64,000 nt of DNA from Paraspadella gotoi (Eukaryota > Chaetognatha): the NCBI GenBank assembly GCA_051294375.1, contig CM119266.1, forward strand, positions 8,803,339 through 8,867,338, in the 5' to 3' direction. Position numbers and translations under genes: made by a program. The notes under the pieces are model-generated. The model saw only the letters and a program-made list of their open reading frames with translations, was not told the DNA's origin and did no database searches. Of this stretch, positions 1-12,613 are shown in pieces (positions within the stretch are counted from its first letter, which is position 1; every line of letters begins with the position of its first letter).

Positions 1-423
1 CTTTGCAGCGGCATTTAAGTACTGTTTTCAGCTCTCCTGGCTTTCTCCTTTTCTCACCGGTTTTAACAGTCGGTCTCTCTCTCTCTCTCTCTACACAATG
101 AGACACAGTTATCGCGAACTTGGCAGGCATATCTTCGTTACCTCCATCTTTCCATTATTTCCTTTCCTTTTAATTTTCTACGGCGACGATTCCAGATGAA
201 TTGAAAAAAAAAAAGATTTAATTAGACAAACGTCAACTTTTATTTTCAACAATGTTAATGATTTTCAACTTTTTTAACGATATTAACAATAAAAAAAATC
301 ATAGTGGAACATAGAAATTATGGACTATTTCTTTCCAGTTCTGTGGTGATTAGTTTGACATTCTCTGCATTTGACATACTAGCTTAGGATGACCTCGTAT
401 CATCAGTTCATTTCATTATACTA
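1..423 (+). repeat. Left arm of a large inverted duplication (clean copy)
   Basis: The reverse complement of this stretch matches 2,424-2,996 along its whole length, including the segments around ATGTCAAATGCA, GTTCCACT and CTGAAAACAGTACT. This arm is shorter and looks clean; the partner has many extra single bases. The homology runs off the left edge of the window and ends on the right at a 25-N gap. I see no gene in it. Confidence 0.85.
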
Positions 424-448
424 NNNNNNNNNNNNNNNNNNNNNNNNN
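424..448. other. Assembly gap of exactly 25 N
   Basis: A run of 25 N. The same length recurs at 40,432-40,456 and 57,618-57,642, so it is a fixed spacer rather than a measured gap. Confidence 0.95.
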
Positions 449-1020
449 AAAGTTTACGAAACCAATACTGCGTCTCTCTCTCTCTCTGCTATCGTTCTTT
501 TGCATCTCTCTTCGTCTCTCGTCTCTTCTTCGTCGTCTCTTCATCTCTCTCTCTCTCTCTCTCGTCCTCTCATCTGCTCTCGCTCTCCTCTCTCAATCCG
601 GCTTTCTCTCTCTCGTCTGGCCGCTTCGTATTTACGAACACCGTTATTTAGCGGATAACCAGAGGTCTATCTCATCTCTCTACGTATCTCGGTCTCATCT
701 CTCGGCATTCATTTGTTTTTAACTTACACTGGTCTTTATGGGCGAGAAACAGTAACCTACTTTTCTCTCTCTCAATGTGCTTGATTACTCGTGCATAGGT
801 CCCGGAATTGTCATTTATTCTCGCCGTTTGTGGAGATGGAGATTGCTCTCGTTCCTGCTGGAGAGCTGCTGATTTCAATCAGGGGCGAAACTTCACTGTA
901 GCTTTCGTCGATGCCGTCACTTGCTCGTCATCGCCGCTCTAACACTTCAGCGAGGGGTCTCGTTCTCTCTCTCTTCGTCTCTCTCTGATTGTATCCGTTT
1001 CTTTGGAAGTAAATTCAATT
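449..1020. repeat. Interrupted (TC)n low-complexity stretch
   Basis: Pyrimidine-rich TCTC runs with many interruptions, densest at 472-640 and 960-990. Open frames here are Ser/Leu-rich by-products of the repeat. No exon is recognisable. Confidence 0.7.
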
Positions 1021-2423
1021 CTCGATTTTAACGTTAAGTAATCCTCCTGCCGAACAAGGAACCAAATTTGTGGTATTGACGCTTTGGTACCGCTTCACCT
1101 AAAATGCAGGGCTGAACTCAACGCAAGCTCCGTTGCTGCCAGATGAATTTCGCAATTTCTCGAAGACAAAGAATAAGACACGCAAAGAGTAGGTGCCGGG
1201 ACAAGGATGAGGAGGGTTTGCGAGTGTGGTTTTCCCTCGGCTGACCGCCCTAGAGACAACTCGCGGGGTGAAGGATGGCTCCGTACCCGCAGGACGGAGT
1301 TTGCGGACTGAATTCCATTGTATATTTAATTCAACCACCGAAATCATCCTGGTAAGGTTGGATGATGGAGTGTATGTGTTTATAGGTAGTATATAGGGCA
1401 CGCTGTTGGGGATGATATGGGGATGATGGGGGGATGTGGGGGAATGTTGGGAGAATGGTCATGGGAATGGCAGGAATGAGGCGAAGTTGTGGGGAAGTGT
1501 GGCATGTTGACGATTTGGGGCCGGAAATCAGTGGTTGTGGTGTGAACCTTCATCTCGCATGTTAGCTCTTGCATTTTGAAAACGGAAAATGACCATAAAG
1601 AATATAAAGAATCAAATGGTAATTAGGGGAATTGGTTAGAAACCGTGATGGAATAGAACTTACTTTTGAGGTAGGGACCGCCTTCATCTCTAAGTCTTGA
1701 AGTGATATCGGAGGATAGGGTCGTTAGCGTATGTACGCGGCCAGCACCCCAAGCCGAAAGGTCAAGCAAATCTTGGTGAATATTCTGGACTCCCTCAATT
1801 CACATTCCTCCGCGGCATCAATAGCATCTCAACCCTCTGAAGGGCGACGGCGCCCCTTCGAGATTCACGTGAGCGCGACACCTGATCCACGCCGGATGTA
1901 ACACGACATTTCTTGAGCCCCAGAGCGCCCAACACCATCTCACACAGTCTTCGTCTCCGCCGCTCACGAGGGAAAAAGACCCCAATAGCCACCTGGCGTA
2001 GGGAGGCGAGAAGGACGCTGGCGAAGAGGTCTACGACCAGTTTTGGGGGAGGATTGAAGAGTGTTTGGAGTAGGGGGAGGGGGAGGAGAGAGGGGGGAGG
2101 GAGGGGATTAATGAGAGGAGGTTAGGAGAAATAATTTACTATTGCGTTAGCAGGATAGTCATATACTGTTTGTTTTTTCTTTTTTGTTTTTTTTTTTTTG
2201 TTTTTTTTTGAAAAGAATAACAAATCCAGAGCCTTTTGCCACAATAAAAGAATTCAAGAAAACACGGTAAAATTATTTATTACTGAGCCCGCTCCAAACT
2301 TTCCTCAATCCTAGAAAACCGGTTAGTCTAACATGAATACGGCCGGCCCCGATCCGCACGCGCTACTTCGCAGCGCCTAGATTCCCTCTAATCCTTAAAC
2401 ATTCTTTTAGTAATAAATGGAAA
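1021..2423. other. No recognisable gene; G-rich patches
   Basis: The stretch 1,380-1,560 is rich in GGGGATG-like runs and 2,040-2,120 holds several G5-G6 runs that could form G-quadruplexes on the plus strand. Short open frames occur on both strands at 1,100-1,400 and 1,795-2,050, but none resembles a family I know and none has convincing splice sites. Confidence 0.5.
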
Positions 2424-2996
2424 TAGTATACATGAAATGAACTGATGGAATACGAAGGGTCATGCCTAAAGCATTGTATGTCAAATGCAAGAGTATGTTC
2501 AAACTTAATCACCGACAGGAAGCTGGGAAAGAAATAGTTCCATGAATATTCTATGTTCCACTTGGATTTATGTTTTAATTCGTTAATTGATCGTTAAAAT
2601 AAGTTGAAAAATCATTAACATCTGTTGCAAATATAAGTTATGAACGTTTGTACTAATACTAAAATATGTGTTTGTTAATGATTTTTCAAAATTAATCATG
2701 GAGGAAATCGTCGCCGGGTAGAAAATGGTAAGAAGGGAACAGGGAAGATGAGATGGAAGATGGAGGTAACGAAGAAGTATGCCGTGGCAAAGTTCGCGAT
2801 ATCTGTGGTCCGTCATTGTGGATTGAAGAGAAGAGAGAAGAGAGATGAGAGAGAGAGAGAGAGGAGGAGAGAGAGAGGGAGAGACGAGACCAGACTGGTT
2901 AAAAAAAAACCTGGTGAGAAAAAGGAAGAAAGCGGCTTCAGGCAGGGAGCTGAAAACAGTACTATGAAATGCCGCCTAGCAAAAGGGGGAAGAAGA
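2424..2996 (-). repeat. Right arm of the inverted duplication (insertion-rich copy)
   Basis: Inverted copy of 1-423. Relative to that arm it has frequent one-base insertions and an enlarged GA tract (2,820-2,885). Insertion-dominated noise like this is typical of a raw long read. An inverted arm could come from a read that passed round a missed adapter, or from a true inverted duplication read at low accuracy. Confidence 0.8.
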
Positions 2997-3862
2997 AAGA
3001 AAGAATGAAAAAAATAAAAGAGAAACAAAAAAGGAGAGCCAACCCATTGACCACTAATAAATCTGACTATGAAAAGAAGTTAAGAGGAACATCGAGCGAC
3101 ATGAGGCATTGGGGAGAAAACCCTATACCACTGAGGATATGTGTAAAAGCATAAAGAAGATAGGAGAATAGTAGCCCGATAGGAGTGTGTGGAGAGAGAG
3201 AAGAGAGGGAGAGGAGAGAGAGAGAGAGAGACGAGAGAGGGACGTGAGGGAGAGAGAGAGAGATGAGCGAGGAGAAAGAGGAGAGAGAGTAACTATAAAA
3301 TGATTGACACTAATAGAAGAAAAATCAACTGAGATTTTGATTTGATTTGGATTAAATTATGCTCAAATGTGAAAATTTAACACAGTAACATGCATTTGTT
3401 AATGAGTCTGTACATGATATATGTATTGATATGTATACATTGATTTCCAAAGAAATGGTAAAATATAATTTACAGTAAAAGAATTACAAAAGGTGGTACT
3501 ATGCTATATAGTATATTTACATAGTTTCTATTCCAATGTTCAACTGTTTAACGTGAACGTTTTAATTTACACGTTCGCAGCAACTTCTCTCTATATCAAA
3601 TATATGTATTAACGCATATATAGAGAGAGAGAGAAAGAGAGAAGAGACAGACAGCAAGAGAGAAGGAAGAGCAGAGAAGAAGGAGAGAGAGAAGAAATTC
3701 GCGGAAAGAAAAGAAGTGATGATATAAAAAAAAATAAAAAAAATGTATATACGCGAGGCGAATTTCTTCCGCGTATATTGAGCGTTGAGGAGGACTAAAG
3801 AGAATCGGCAGCGAAGACAAATCTCATATAAGTCTTTTCACGATCTTATTGCTGTCGTTTAG
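2997..3862. other. Purine-rich and AT-rich spacer
   Basis: Imperfect GA tracts at about 3,190-3,290 and 3,617-3,690 are separated by AT-rich sequence. No gene seen. Confidence 0.6.
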
Positions 3863-3971
3863 TCACGTGAACTTCGGGCGTCCGGAGCGGATCGAGATAA
3901 ATGACATCATAAAAAAAATTCCAAGGAGAGCGATGACAAAAGATATCCGTGATTGGGTGCAAGAGGGATAA
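3863..3971 (+). CDS. Possible terminal exon, unknown protein
   Basis: A pyrimidine-containing stretch ending in TTTAG at 3,862 could be an acceptor. The frame that follows reads HVNFGRPERIEIND, then a basic helix-like segment and WVQEG before a TAA at 3,969-3,971. The composition is protein-like, with charged, amphipathic and non-repetitive residues, which is rare in this window. I do not recognise the family and found no partner exon upstream. It could be a transposon remnant. Confidence 0.25.
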
Positions 3972-6214
3972 ATCAGGACACTGGCTATTTTAAGGTTTTA
4001 AACGCGTAAGGAGAACTGACGCAATGTTAATTATTATCCATAAGAATTAGCGGAATTTACACTTGTATAAACATAATCATCACAAATAACACTCCTTATG
4101 CTATGTATCTCCGTACATCTGTCAACTCGTCTACCAATTATCAGCACAGCCAGTGAACCAGTTAGGATACGTGAAGAACTGGAGAGCCGCGCTACTATTA
4201 GTGTCATTAAGCATTTATATTCATGCATGTACATTTATAATATCGTATTAAGGTGTCTGTTTTGTGTTTATGATTCGAACATTGTATAATAGTGGTATAG
4301 TTTTTACTGATGTTTATCGTTTGTTCCCAAGTACTTCTATACACTGTTGTGCCCGTTAACTGTTCTGTCTTTCTGATATGTTGATTGTGACTGTTTTTTG
4401 GTAATTAATAAAAAGAAAAAAGAGGCGTTCCTGCGATTTCTTGCTTCAGCGGAAATAGCTGTGAGATTCGGGCTCCCGTCCGTGATAGCTGCGTTTTGAG
4501 TTCATTCCACGGCTCCCTTTTGGGTCAAGACAATGGACGAAGAACTGGGATGAACCCGAAGAGACTGTCAAAAGCAATAGAAGCAGGAGAGTTTTCTCTT
4601 CTCTAACGCTTATAATATCGTTGTCCTGCTTCGCTTTTTGTTCTCAGAAAAAGCGCTTCATTTAAAAAGAATAACTATATTGTGTATTTATTATAAATGC
4701 GTTACTCTCAAAATGTAGATAAAGTGAGCTTTTAGAAATATCACGAAATAAAGTTGGCGGAGAAACAATAGCAACAAAGAGGAGATAAAGAATAATCTAC
4801 GCAAAGGTCTGTAAAGGGTTATTTATTTTTTTCTTAACAAGATTAAAACATTATAATTTTCGCTTGCAACGACAAATAATTCAAGTTTTATTTTGCATAT
4901 TTCGAATACATCATAATTATTACTAATTCGCATTATCGCATGTCATATCAACCAACAGCTGAGTTATAGGTAAACACCCAATCATCAGAGTCCTCAAGTT
5001 GTTCTTCTTAAAGTGTTTTGCGTTGTTGTTTTCCGTCACATTTCGCCTGTTGTTGCAGTTCGTGTGTTGATTGAGTTATATTTTTTTTTAAAAAAGATCA
5101 CATTTCGCGGTATTATTCGTCCTCAGCGTCTCACGATTGGAATATTCATTGAAGTTTCCATCATGCACGCGAACTTTTTTTCGCTTCGAGGTTTGCGACA
5201 TGAATTTATCTACGTGTCAGAAAGAAGCATCTCGATTCTCTTTAAGATCTCATTTCTAGCACTGACTGTAGATTAGAGTGATCTGCATTAGCTTGTTAAT
5301 CGAGAACCGACATGGTCATCGAGACTGTGAATTAACGCGATATTGCTGGAAACAGTTCTATATCGGCGCCACTGTGTAGGATTCGAAGGGGTGATGCTTG
5401 TTTGAAGGTCCAAGGGACAAAATAATAGACACAGCATTATTCTCATAGATTAAGAGATAATGATTGAAATGAAATTTAGGCCATACTGGTAGATTAAAGT
5501 GATATTCTTATGCCTTGAGAAGGTATCTAATCGGCCATTATTACGACTGGCCATCCTAATGATATTACGTATTTAATTGAAATATGATCTTAGAGCGCAA
5601 TGCTGCTAGATCCGTAAGTGTGACAAAAGCTCGTATGGACAAAATGGCGCATCTGTTCCAGTTCAGAGAATATAAGCTTAAAAACACTACATTCGAGGGT
5701 GCAGGATCTGTAGATTTCAAAGAACGGACGGCATGTTAGAGGTAGACCATGAACAAATGATTCACACTGCGGGTAAACGGATAACAAGAGAGAGAGAGAG
5801 AGAGCATTGGTTCGTAAACTTCGAAGGTCGCGAGTTTGCCACATCATTTTGCTTTTGCGTGTTTGTCAAAAACCGTAGCCGATTTTTTAAAATTATTATT
5901 AAAAAAAACGACGATGACAATAACATATTAAAATGTCTTAATATCTTTTTGGAAATTTTAATGCCTCTGAAGTAACGTTATTTTTATATGATTTTAAAGA
6001 TTTTTAAATAATTTAACTCAAATCTCAATTTGTAATTATAATTCTAAAGCAATCAAATGTTGTTTTTTTTTTTCAATAGAATTTCACAAAAATCGTAATT
6101 AACTAGCATCAACTTACGTCGAATAATTATGACGGAAAAAATAGATAATCATTATCCGAAATAGAAAAATAAGAATTACCGCAAAATGCAAATGAGAATA
6201 AACAACCACTACAA
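3972..6214. other. Intergenic AT-rich sequence, nothing recognised
   Basis: About 2.2 kb with short chance open frames and a small GA tract at 5,787-5,804. There are no domain-like peptides, clear splice-bounded exons or repeat ends. If the adaptor gene ends at the TAG at 6,215, its 3' UTR lies here; the nearest poly(A)-like signal on the minus strand is an ATTAAA variant near 5,957. Confidence 0.5.
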
Positions 6215-6388
6215 CTATTTCCGTTTCACCTGCTTGTGACCCTGAATCTTCTCTTCGTAGTTGTTGTAGCCTTCGCCCAAGGCGTCGCCTTTGTCCATCA
6301 GCTCCTGCAAATGCTCCAGTTGCGCTTTGACTTCCTCAGGGTCCCGCTGACCCATCGGCTCCTCGTACTCTACCGACGGCGCTGGAGC
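6215..6388 (-). CDS. Tandem-PTB adaptor, last visible exon
   Basis: The acceptor TTCTCAG leads into codons that complete a split GCT (Ala) with the exon ending at 10,818, so phase is kept across a 4.4-kb intron. It encodes APAPSVEYEEPMGQRDPEE, then a helical, charged segment (QLEHLQELMDKGD). The frame stops at TAG 6,215-6,217. Twelve bases earlier a CAG|GTGAAA donor at 6,230/6,229 could instead splice onward, so this may be the terminal exon or an internal one. Confidence 0.75.
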   Translation of the reverse strand, partial: APAPSVEYEEPMGQRDPEEVKAQLEHLQELMDKGDALGEGYNNYEEKIQGHKQVKRK

Positions 6389-7262
6389 TGAGAAGTTAGA
6401 TTCTTGAGTCAGTATTACACACTCGCACGCACACACATACACACACACACACACACTATTTAAAAACCAAAAAAAGAAGTAACAAGGAACGGTTATTCCA
6501 AGTTGTTGCGCCGCATTACTTTTCTTTTTACTTATCATATCATTTATTCCTTATTGTTTATAAGATTTTTTTAAAGACAAATGGCGGCGCCAGTAGTCAC
6601 TTAAATTTGATTTTTAACCAATGAGCATCAAACTATAGGCAAGTTATATGCGTTTTTAACGTAAGTGGGATAGACCGACGGACAGATATACCGACGGACC
6701 GACCGACGGACCGACCGACCGACCAAAAAGTGACTTTAAGAGTTGCTCCGCGAGTACTCGCGGCGCAATTAAAAAGAATAAAAATAACTTACCCGGTTTT
6801 TCCCCATTTAAACAATTTTTTTTCCTGTTTTTTCGATCCTCTCAATAAATATCGTCTTCCCCCCTTTCGCCACCCTGTTTGTTTCCCCATACCCTACACC
6901 TATACCCCTGCCATTCAAAACCCCCATCCACCTCGCTTACCACCCCACACTTCCGTCTTCCCCCAAACGGGCCGCGAGTCTGATCCTCGTTAATTCCTCG
7001 TTCCCCGACGAGCTCGCGCCACTTCCGGTCCACCAGGTCAAGAGGTCACGGTCGCCCGCCGTTTGAACGATGAGATTCTGACCCCCGGATCTGACCCCGG
7101 CTGTGACCCTTGGCGTGACTCCGCGGTAATATTCACGTGAAAGAGAAAAGGGAGATAGAAAAAAAACCCAAGCCTCTTCTATCTAATGCCGTGTGAAAGA
7201 TTGCTCTTTATTTGGGGGGGAGGGAGGTTGAGCGGTCTTGCCGATCTCTCGCGCTCTTCTCT

Positions 7263-7327
<65 letters not shown>

Positions 7328-10300
7328 TTTGTCTACTCTCTTTGCATAGATGACTTAAGGAAACCCAGTGATCGAGGGGTCAGGGGGGGTAAAAGGCTGA
7401 TATCATAACGTTTGGTCCTTCAATCTCCCCCCGATTCCAAAAATGTAATCCTCTCTTCTCTAGTCCAATGGGAAAGTGGTCAAAAAATTCGCATGTTGTC
7501 ACGCTCGCCTATTTTTTGTTTAAAAATTCGGTAAGGTGCAAATCTTTTCCAAGTTTCGATTTTTTTTTTACGTAAAGATGCGTATAGAATTTCTTTTTTG
7601 TTCCAACTTTACCATAAAATTAATTCTTGAAATCCGACAATGACGACAACGAACATAACGAAAAAAGACAAAAAACCAATAGAATAGAGAATAGAGATGA
7701 CGAAAACGACGGCGAAGACGAAAAAAATGGATAACAAACAAAAACAACGACCGAAACGTCGACGAAAATGATAACAAAGACGACAACAACAACAAAAAAC
7801 GATGATGAAAGCAACAACAGACGATGACAACAACGATGAAGACGACAACGACGAAGATGACAACAATAACAACAACGATGAAAACAACGACGAAGCGACA
7901 ACAAAAACATCAAAGACGACGACAACAATAACGATGACAAAAACGAAAACTCCGAAAACGACAACGAGAAGACGACAACAACGACGACGAAACGACAACA
8001 AAGACGATGATGAAAACGCACCAAAGACCACGACGACGACAACGACGAAGAGGACGACAAAAACAAAGGCGAAAACGACGATGAAATAAGGCGAAGACCA
8101 TGACAAAAATATGACGAAGTAAAAGACAACAAAGAGTACGGCAGCAAAAAAGAGAGAGAGAAAGAAAGAGAGAGAAAAAAAGAGAGTTTCAAATTTAAAC
8201 AAGCACGGGGATTTAGTTGACTGTTGATTCTCTCTCTTTCTCTCTCTCTTTCTCTCTCTCTCTTTCTCTTCCGATCGTCAACAGATTCCAAAGTACAGAT
8301 TAATAAGTTAATCATTGAATTGTGAATGTGTGGATTATGATGAGCGAAAACGACAAACAATAACAAAAAAACAGTGAATATGACGAAAAAAGTTGAAGAA
8401 ACACGACGACGAAGAGGAAGAACAAAACCGAAACGAAAAAGACAAAGAAGACGAAAACGACGATTGAAAGGAAGACCAAACCGACGACGAAAAAAGAAGG
8501 ACGGAAAACGACGGGCGAAGACGACGAAAAAGATGAAGCCGGAAAACGACGAAGCGAAAACGACGGTTGAAGATGACGGCAAAGGACGAACTCATAAACA
8601 CTGTCAAATGAATTTTTTATTATAAAATTTTTTGACATAGTTCGTAATAAACTTTTCTTTTTCGTTGTTTATGTGTATTAAGAGGCAATTTGGTTCCTCA
8701 CCACTTGACCACTATTCTTTCTTAAATCTGTTGTGGAACTTTGCCCTAGCACTCTTCTTTCTCTGTAAGAGAAAGGCCCGACAGACCGACCAAATGAATT
8801 GACGGAACAAAGGACGAGCAGACCGAGTTTCGTTATGACCAGTTGACCGGACTGATATTGACCGTACGACTCATTCGCAAGTCATTTCTCTCCTCTTTTC
8901 TCTCTCTCTTACCAGTTTTCTCCCGCCCTTTCTCTCTAATACTTTACCTTGGGACAAACCAGACAGACCCCGAGTTTAGTTCAACTTTGATCACGAATTT
9001 GCTTACGATTTTCTTTTGGACACAACTAATTTCTCAACGTTATTTTCTACGGATTTTTCCTATTTCTTGTGTTGGTTTTGGCAGTGGTTTTTGTGATTTG
9101 TGTTTCTTGATTTAGTCGTGAAATTTTCCTGCTTGATTTACGTGACTTACTCGATTATTTCCATTTAAATTTATATTTCGTCTCATTATTTGGTCCATTT
9201 CGAGTTTATCTCTTCGTGATATTTTCGACGTTCGAGATCTCGTCAGATTACGTTTACGTCTCTCTCGCGACGAGCCACGCCTACCTCGCGACCCGGGAGA
9301 GCCAGTCTCTCTACACTCTCTCTCTCTTCTCATCTCTCTCCTTCTTTCACACGAAAAAACGTCAACCATTCAAAATTATTGACGCTAATGAAGGCTTGCA
9401 TTCAAAGCCGAAACGTTTCAGATGTTTCTTGAAATAAAAAATTTGTAAACTGAAACCAAATTTGCCTATAAATTATTATAACGAGTGAGATAGAGATGAG
9501 AGAGAAAGAAAACAAAATAAATAAAATCAACATGCCATTTCAATTTTATTATCAAGTTTTGAATTACCCTGCAAGAATTTGCTGGTCGACTTTTAGGAAC
9601 TCAAATGATTCCAACAAAGACGAAGACGACGACGAACTCTTTGTACTCTGTACCTTAGTGCCGTAGTACTGTAGTAGTTTTTCTGTTTGAAAAAATTGGT
9701 TAAGAATTAAAGTGTATTCATCACTGTTTACTAACTTACAATAGCATTTCAGTGTTCAAAAACGGCATATTATAGTTGAAATTGTGTCCGGATGTTGAGC
9801 ACACTTTCCGTCTGGGCCACTTCGTAAGCTGACTATTTTTTTTCTCAAAAACAAAAATTTTTAAAAAAATCAGGAATAGATAAAAATTTAAGGTATGAAC
9901 AAATTTAATTCAGTTTCTTTAAATAAGTCAAATCATTAATTGGATCAAAGTATAACCTCCAACATTAGTACAAGTATAAGAAGAAGGGAAGCGCTCTTTA
10001 TCTCTCCTAAAATTCAATCTGTTTGTGAACAAGAGTCAAAGGAAACGGAAAGATATTTCAGGGGTCATGACAAATGTTTACCAAATGAAATAACATCCTT
10101 GTTCGATTTTAAGAGGGATTTGGTTTGTTTTCGTACTTTCCTGTGCGTATCTGAAAAATATAATACCACTATTAAAATTCCTTTATTAAAGGAGGCCCAG
10201 ACGCAAGAATTCAGCTTTTTGCATTAAAAATAAAAATTCGAAATTCATGGAAAAATGACTTCCCAAGTGAAAGTAAGAGAATGGAGGGTATCAGTATTTA

Positions 10301-12148
10301 GGAGATCAATTAAAACATTTTCCAATAAATATCTTGTCCTTGTTCGATTGCAACAAGGAGATGGACTTTTTTCTCCACTTTCCCGCGCGAAGAAAAATTA
10401 ATGACTACTACCATTCAAATTCCTTTAATGATTAGCCCTTAAGCTTATGATATCATTTTTATCACTGGGTCCCCTTAAAAAACCAAACAAAAGTTTTTCA
10501 TATAAAATAAAATATCATAAAATAGTAAAATCAAGTCCTCTGTTAGTTAGTCATCTCCACTTTGAGAGAGTCTTGATTAAAAGCTCGTTATTTTCTTGTA
10601 AAAGTGACAGAAGCCTTAACCCACTACAGCCTGGCCTAAGTCAGGGTCAAGATAGCTTGTATATCGAATCAACGTTGGATGAACCAATCAATAAATGAGT
10701 AATGACTCGGAAACGATTAAAGTGTTTATCCAAAAACTAAAAATAAGAAAATATTCGAATAATCAACAAACAAAAAAAAACGAATCCGACTCCCAGTCCT
10801 CCCTCCACATGTTCTACCTTCCGGCATTCCTATAACTGATCGATAGGAGGCGCTGCGTCCCTTCATCTCCTCTATCATGACTTCGTCTCCGATCGTCTTT
10901 TGTTTCTGCTTCATCAACTGCTGCACCTTGACCTCGAAGGAGAGGGCGATCAGCTCCTGCAGGGCGCTGACGAGGTTTTCCGAGGTGCGCTCCATGCTCT
11001 TCAGTCCGAGGAAGAGGTACTTGCCTTCCGTCTCGGCGATGTAGCCGCAACCGCGAGGCTCCTTGGATTGAAAAAAGCGGTTGCTTAAATGATTGATTGA
11101 TTTGTTTATTCGATTTTTTAATATTTTGATTGGCTGATTAATTCATTGCTCGATTCATTAATTTATTTATTGATTATTTGATTGATTTACTTATTAATTA
11201 ATTAATGAAAACCATCAATCAATTATTCAGTCAATTTAGGAATAATCAATTCAAATAATCAATCAAGATATAAATTATTGAATATTCACTCAATAAATCA
11301 ATCAGTCAGTCAATCAATCAATCAATTGATTAATTAATTATTGACAAAATATCTCTGACCTTCACGTCGAACGCTATGAAGACGAGTTGGTGAACTTTGT
11401 GAAAGTAGAGGAGCCGCCTCGACTTTTCCTCCATCACGCGAATTCCTTCCAACGCCACGTCGACGGTGATGCGCGTCTTGTGCTCCTTCGTCGACACCAA
11501 CTCCGCCTTCAGTCGCTCCAACGCGTCTTCGCACATCTTCATCTTGTCGCCGACGTTGGAGCCGAGGTCTTCGGCTCCCACTAGCTGTTCGAGCGGCGTG
11601 AATAAAAAGAATTATATAAATCAGTATTTCCATATAAATTATAATATATGAGGTATAAGCAACGAATCAATTATCTATTATGGGTTTGAACTGGCTTTTT
11701 TAAAAGGAATTAAAACGGGTAAAAGTTGACAACAGGTAGTGCATTAAATTTTCAAACAAAACGTCAATTATTTCGTTTTTATGATTATTATCATCGACAT
11801 TACAATTATTAATACTATTATTACTACTATTCTTCTTACTCTACTTCTTCTTCTTCTTCTTTTACTTCTTCTTCCTCGTCATTCTAGCAGTCAAGTCAGA
11901 CTTGTATGAATTAAATTTTACCCCTATTTACCAAACAAAACAATTTACGAACCCTCCTTTTCATAACATCCAACCTTCGCTCGAAATTCGAGTCCGTAAT
12001 TATATTTAGCGATGTCGTCGTCCAGAGTCGGTTTCTTTCGGTTTCTCGCTTTCGGAGTCGAACCCGATTTTTTGGGGATGTAGATCTCCACGCCGAAGGT
12101 TTCCACTTGCTGAGGAATGAAGGATTGATTCATTTGATTGAGTAGTTG

Positions 12149-12204
<56 letters not shown>

Positions 12205-12566
12205 TTAGGTTGATAGGTTTATTGATTGATTGTTAGATTGATAGATATACTTTTGTCAAATCAACAGTTTCTTTAATCTCATTTGCATATTGCAGCGCGG
12301 GTAATTAGGGCTTGTATTCGTCATCTTTAATCTTTTTTTATTTTATATTTTATTATCACAAAAATCTTCTCTTCTCTTCTCTTCTCTTCTCTTCTCTTCT
12401 CTTCTCTTCTCTTCTCTTCTCTTCTTTTCTCCTCTCTTCTCCTCTCTCCTTACTCTTGATTCCCCAGAACTTTCCATCCCGCGTTGATTTGGAGGATCTG
12501 GCGTCGTCGCAGATGCCGATGCCGGGGCCGATGCAGTTGGGGCTTCATCTTCTGAATGAGAATCTA

Positions 12567-12613
<47 letters not shown>

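Larger units (their letters stand above)
7359..10474. mobile_element. TTAA-flanked non-autonomous DNA transposon (piggyBac-like), 3.1 kb
   Basis: TTAA (7,355-7,358) borders a left end GGAAACCCAGTGAT. TTAA (10,475-10,478) borders a right end ATCACTGGGTCCCC, its inverted complement with two mismatches. Subterminal GATATCAT occurs at both ends. Both ends are homologous to the element at 39,144-40,051. TTAA duplication is the hallmark of piggyBac-type transposition. No transposase frame is visible; the interior is largely GAC/GAA simple repeat and unknown sequence. It sits in the last intron of the PTB adaptor. The extra length may reflect repeat growth, or the two ends may belong to neighbouring copies. 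Confidence 0.65.

Noticed and set aside
7609-8638. Minus-strand frames of up to 320 codons.
   Set aside because: Ser/Phe/Val-rich products of GAC/GAA triplets in the transposon interior, with no domain-like sequence.
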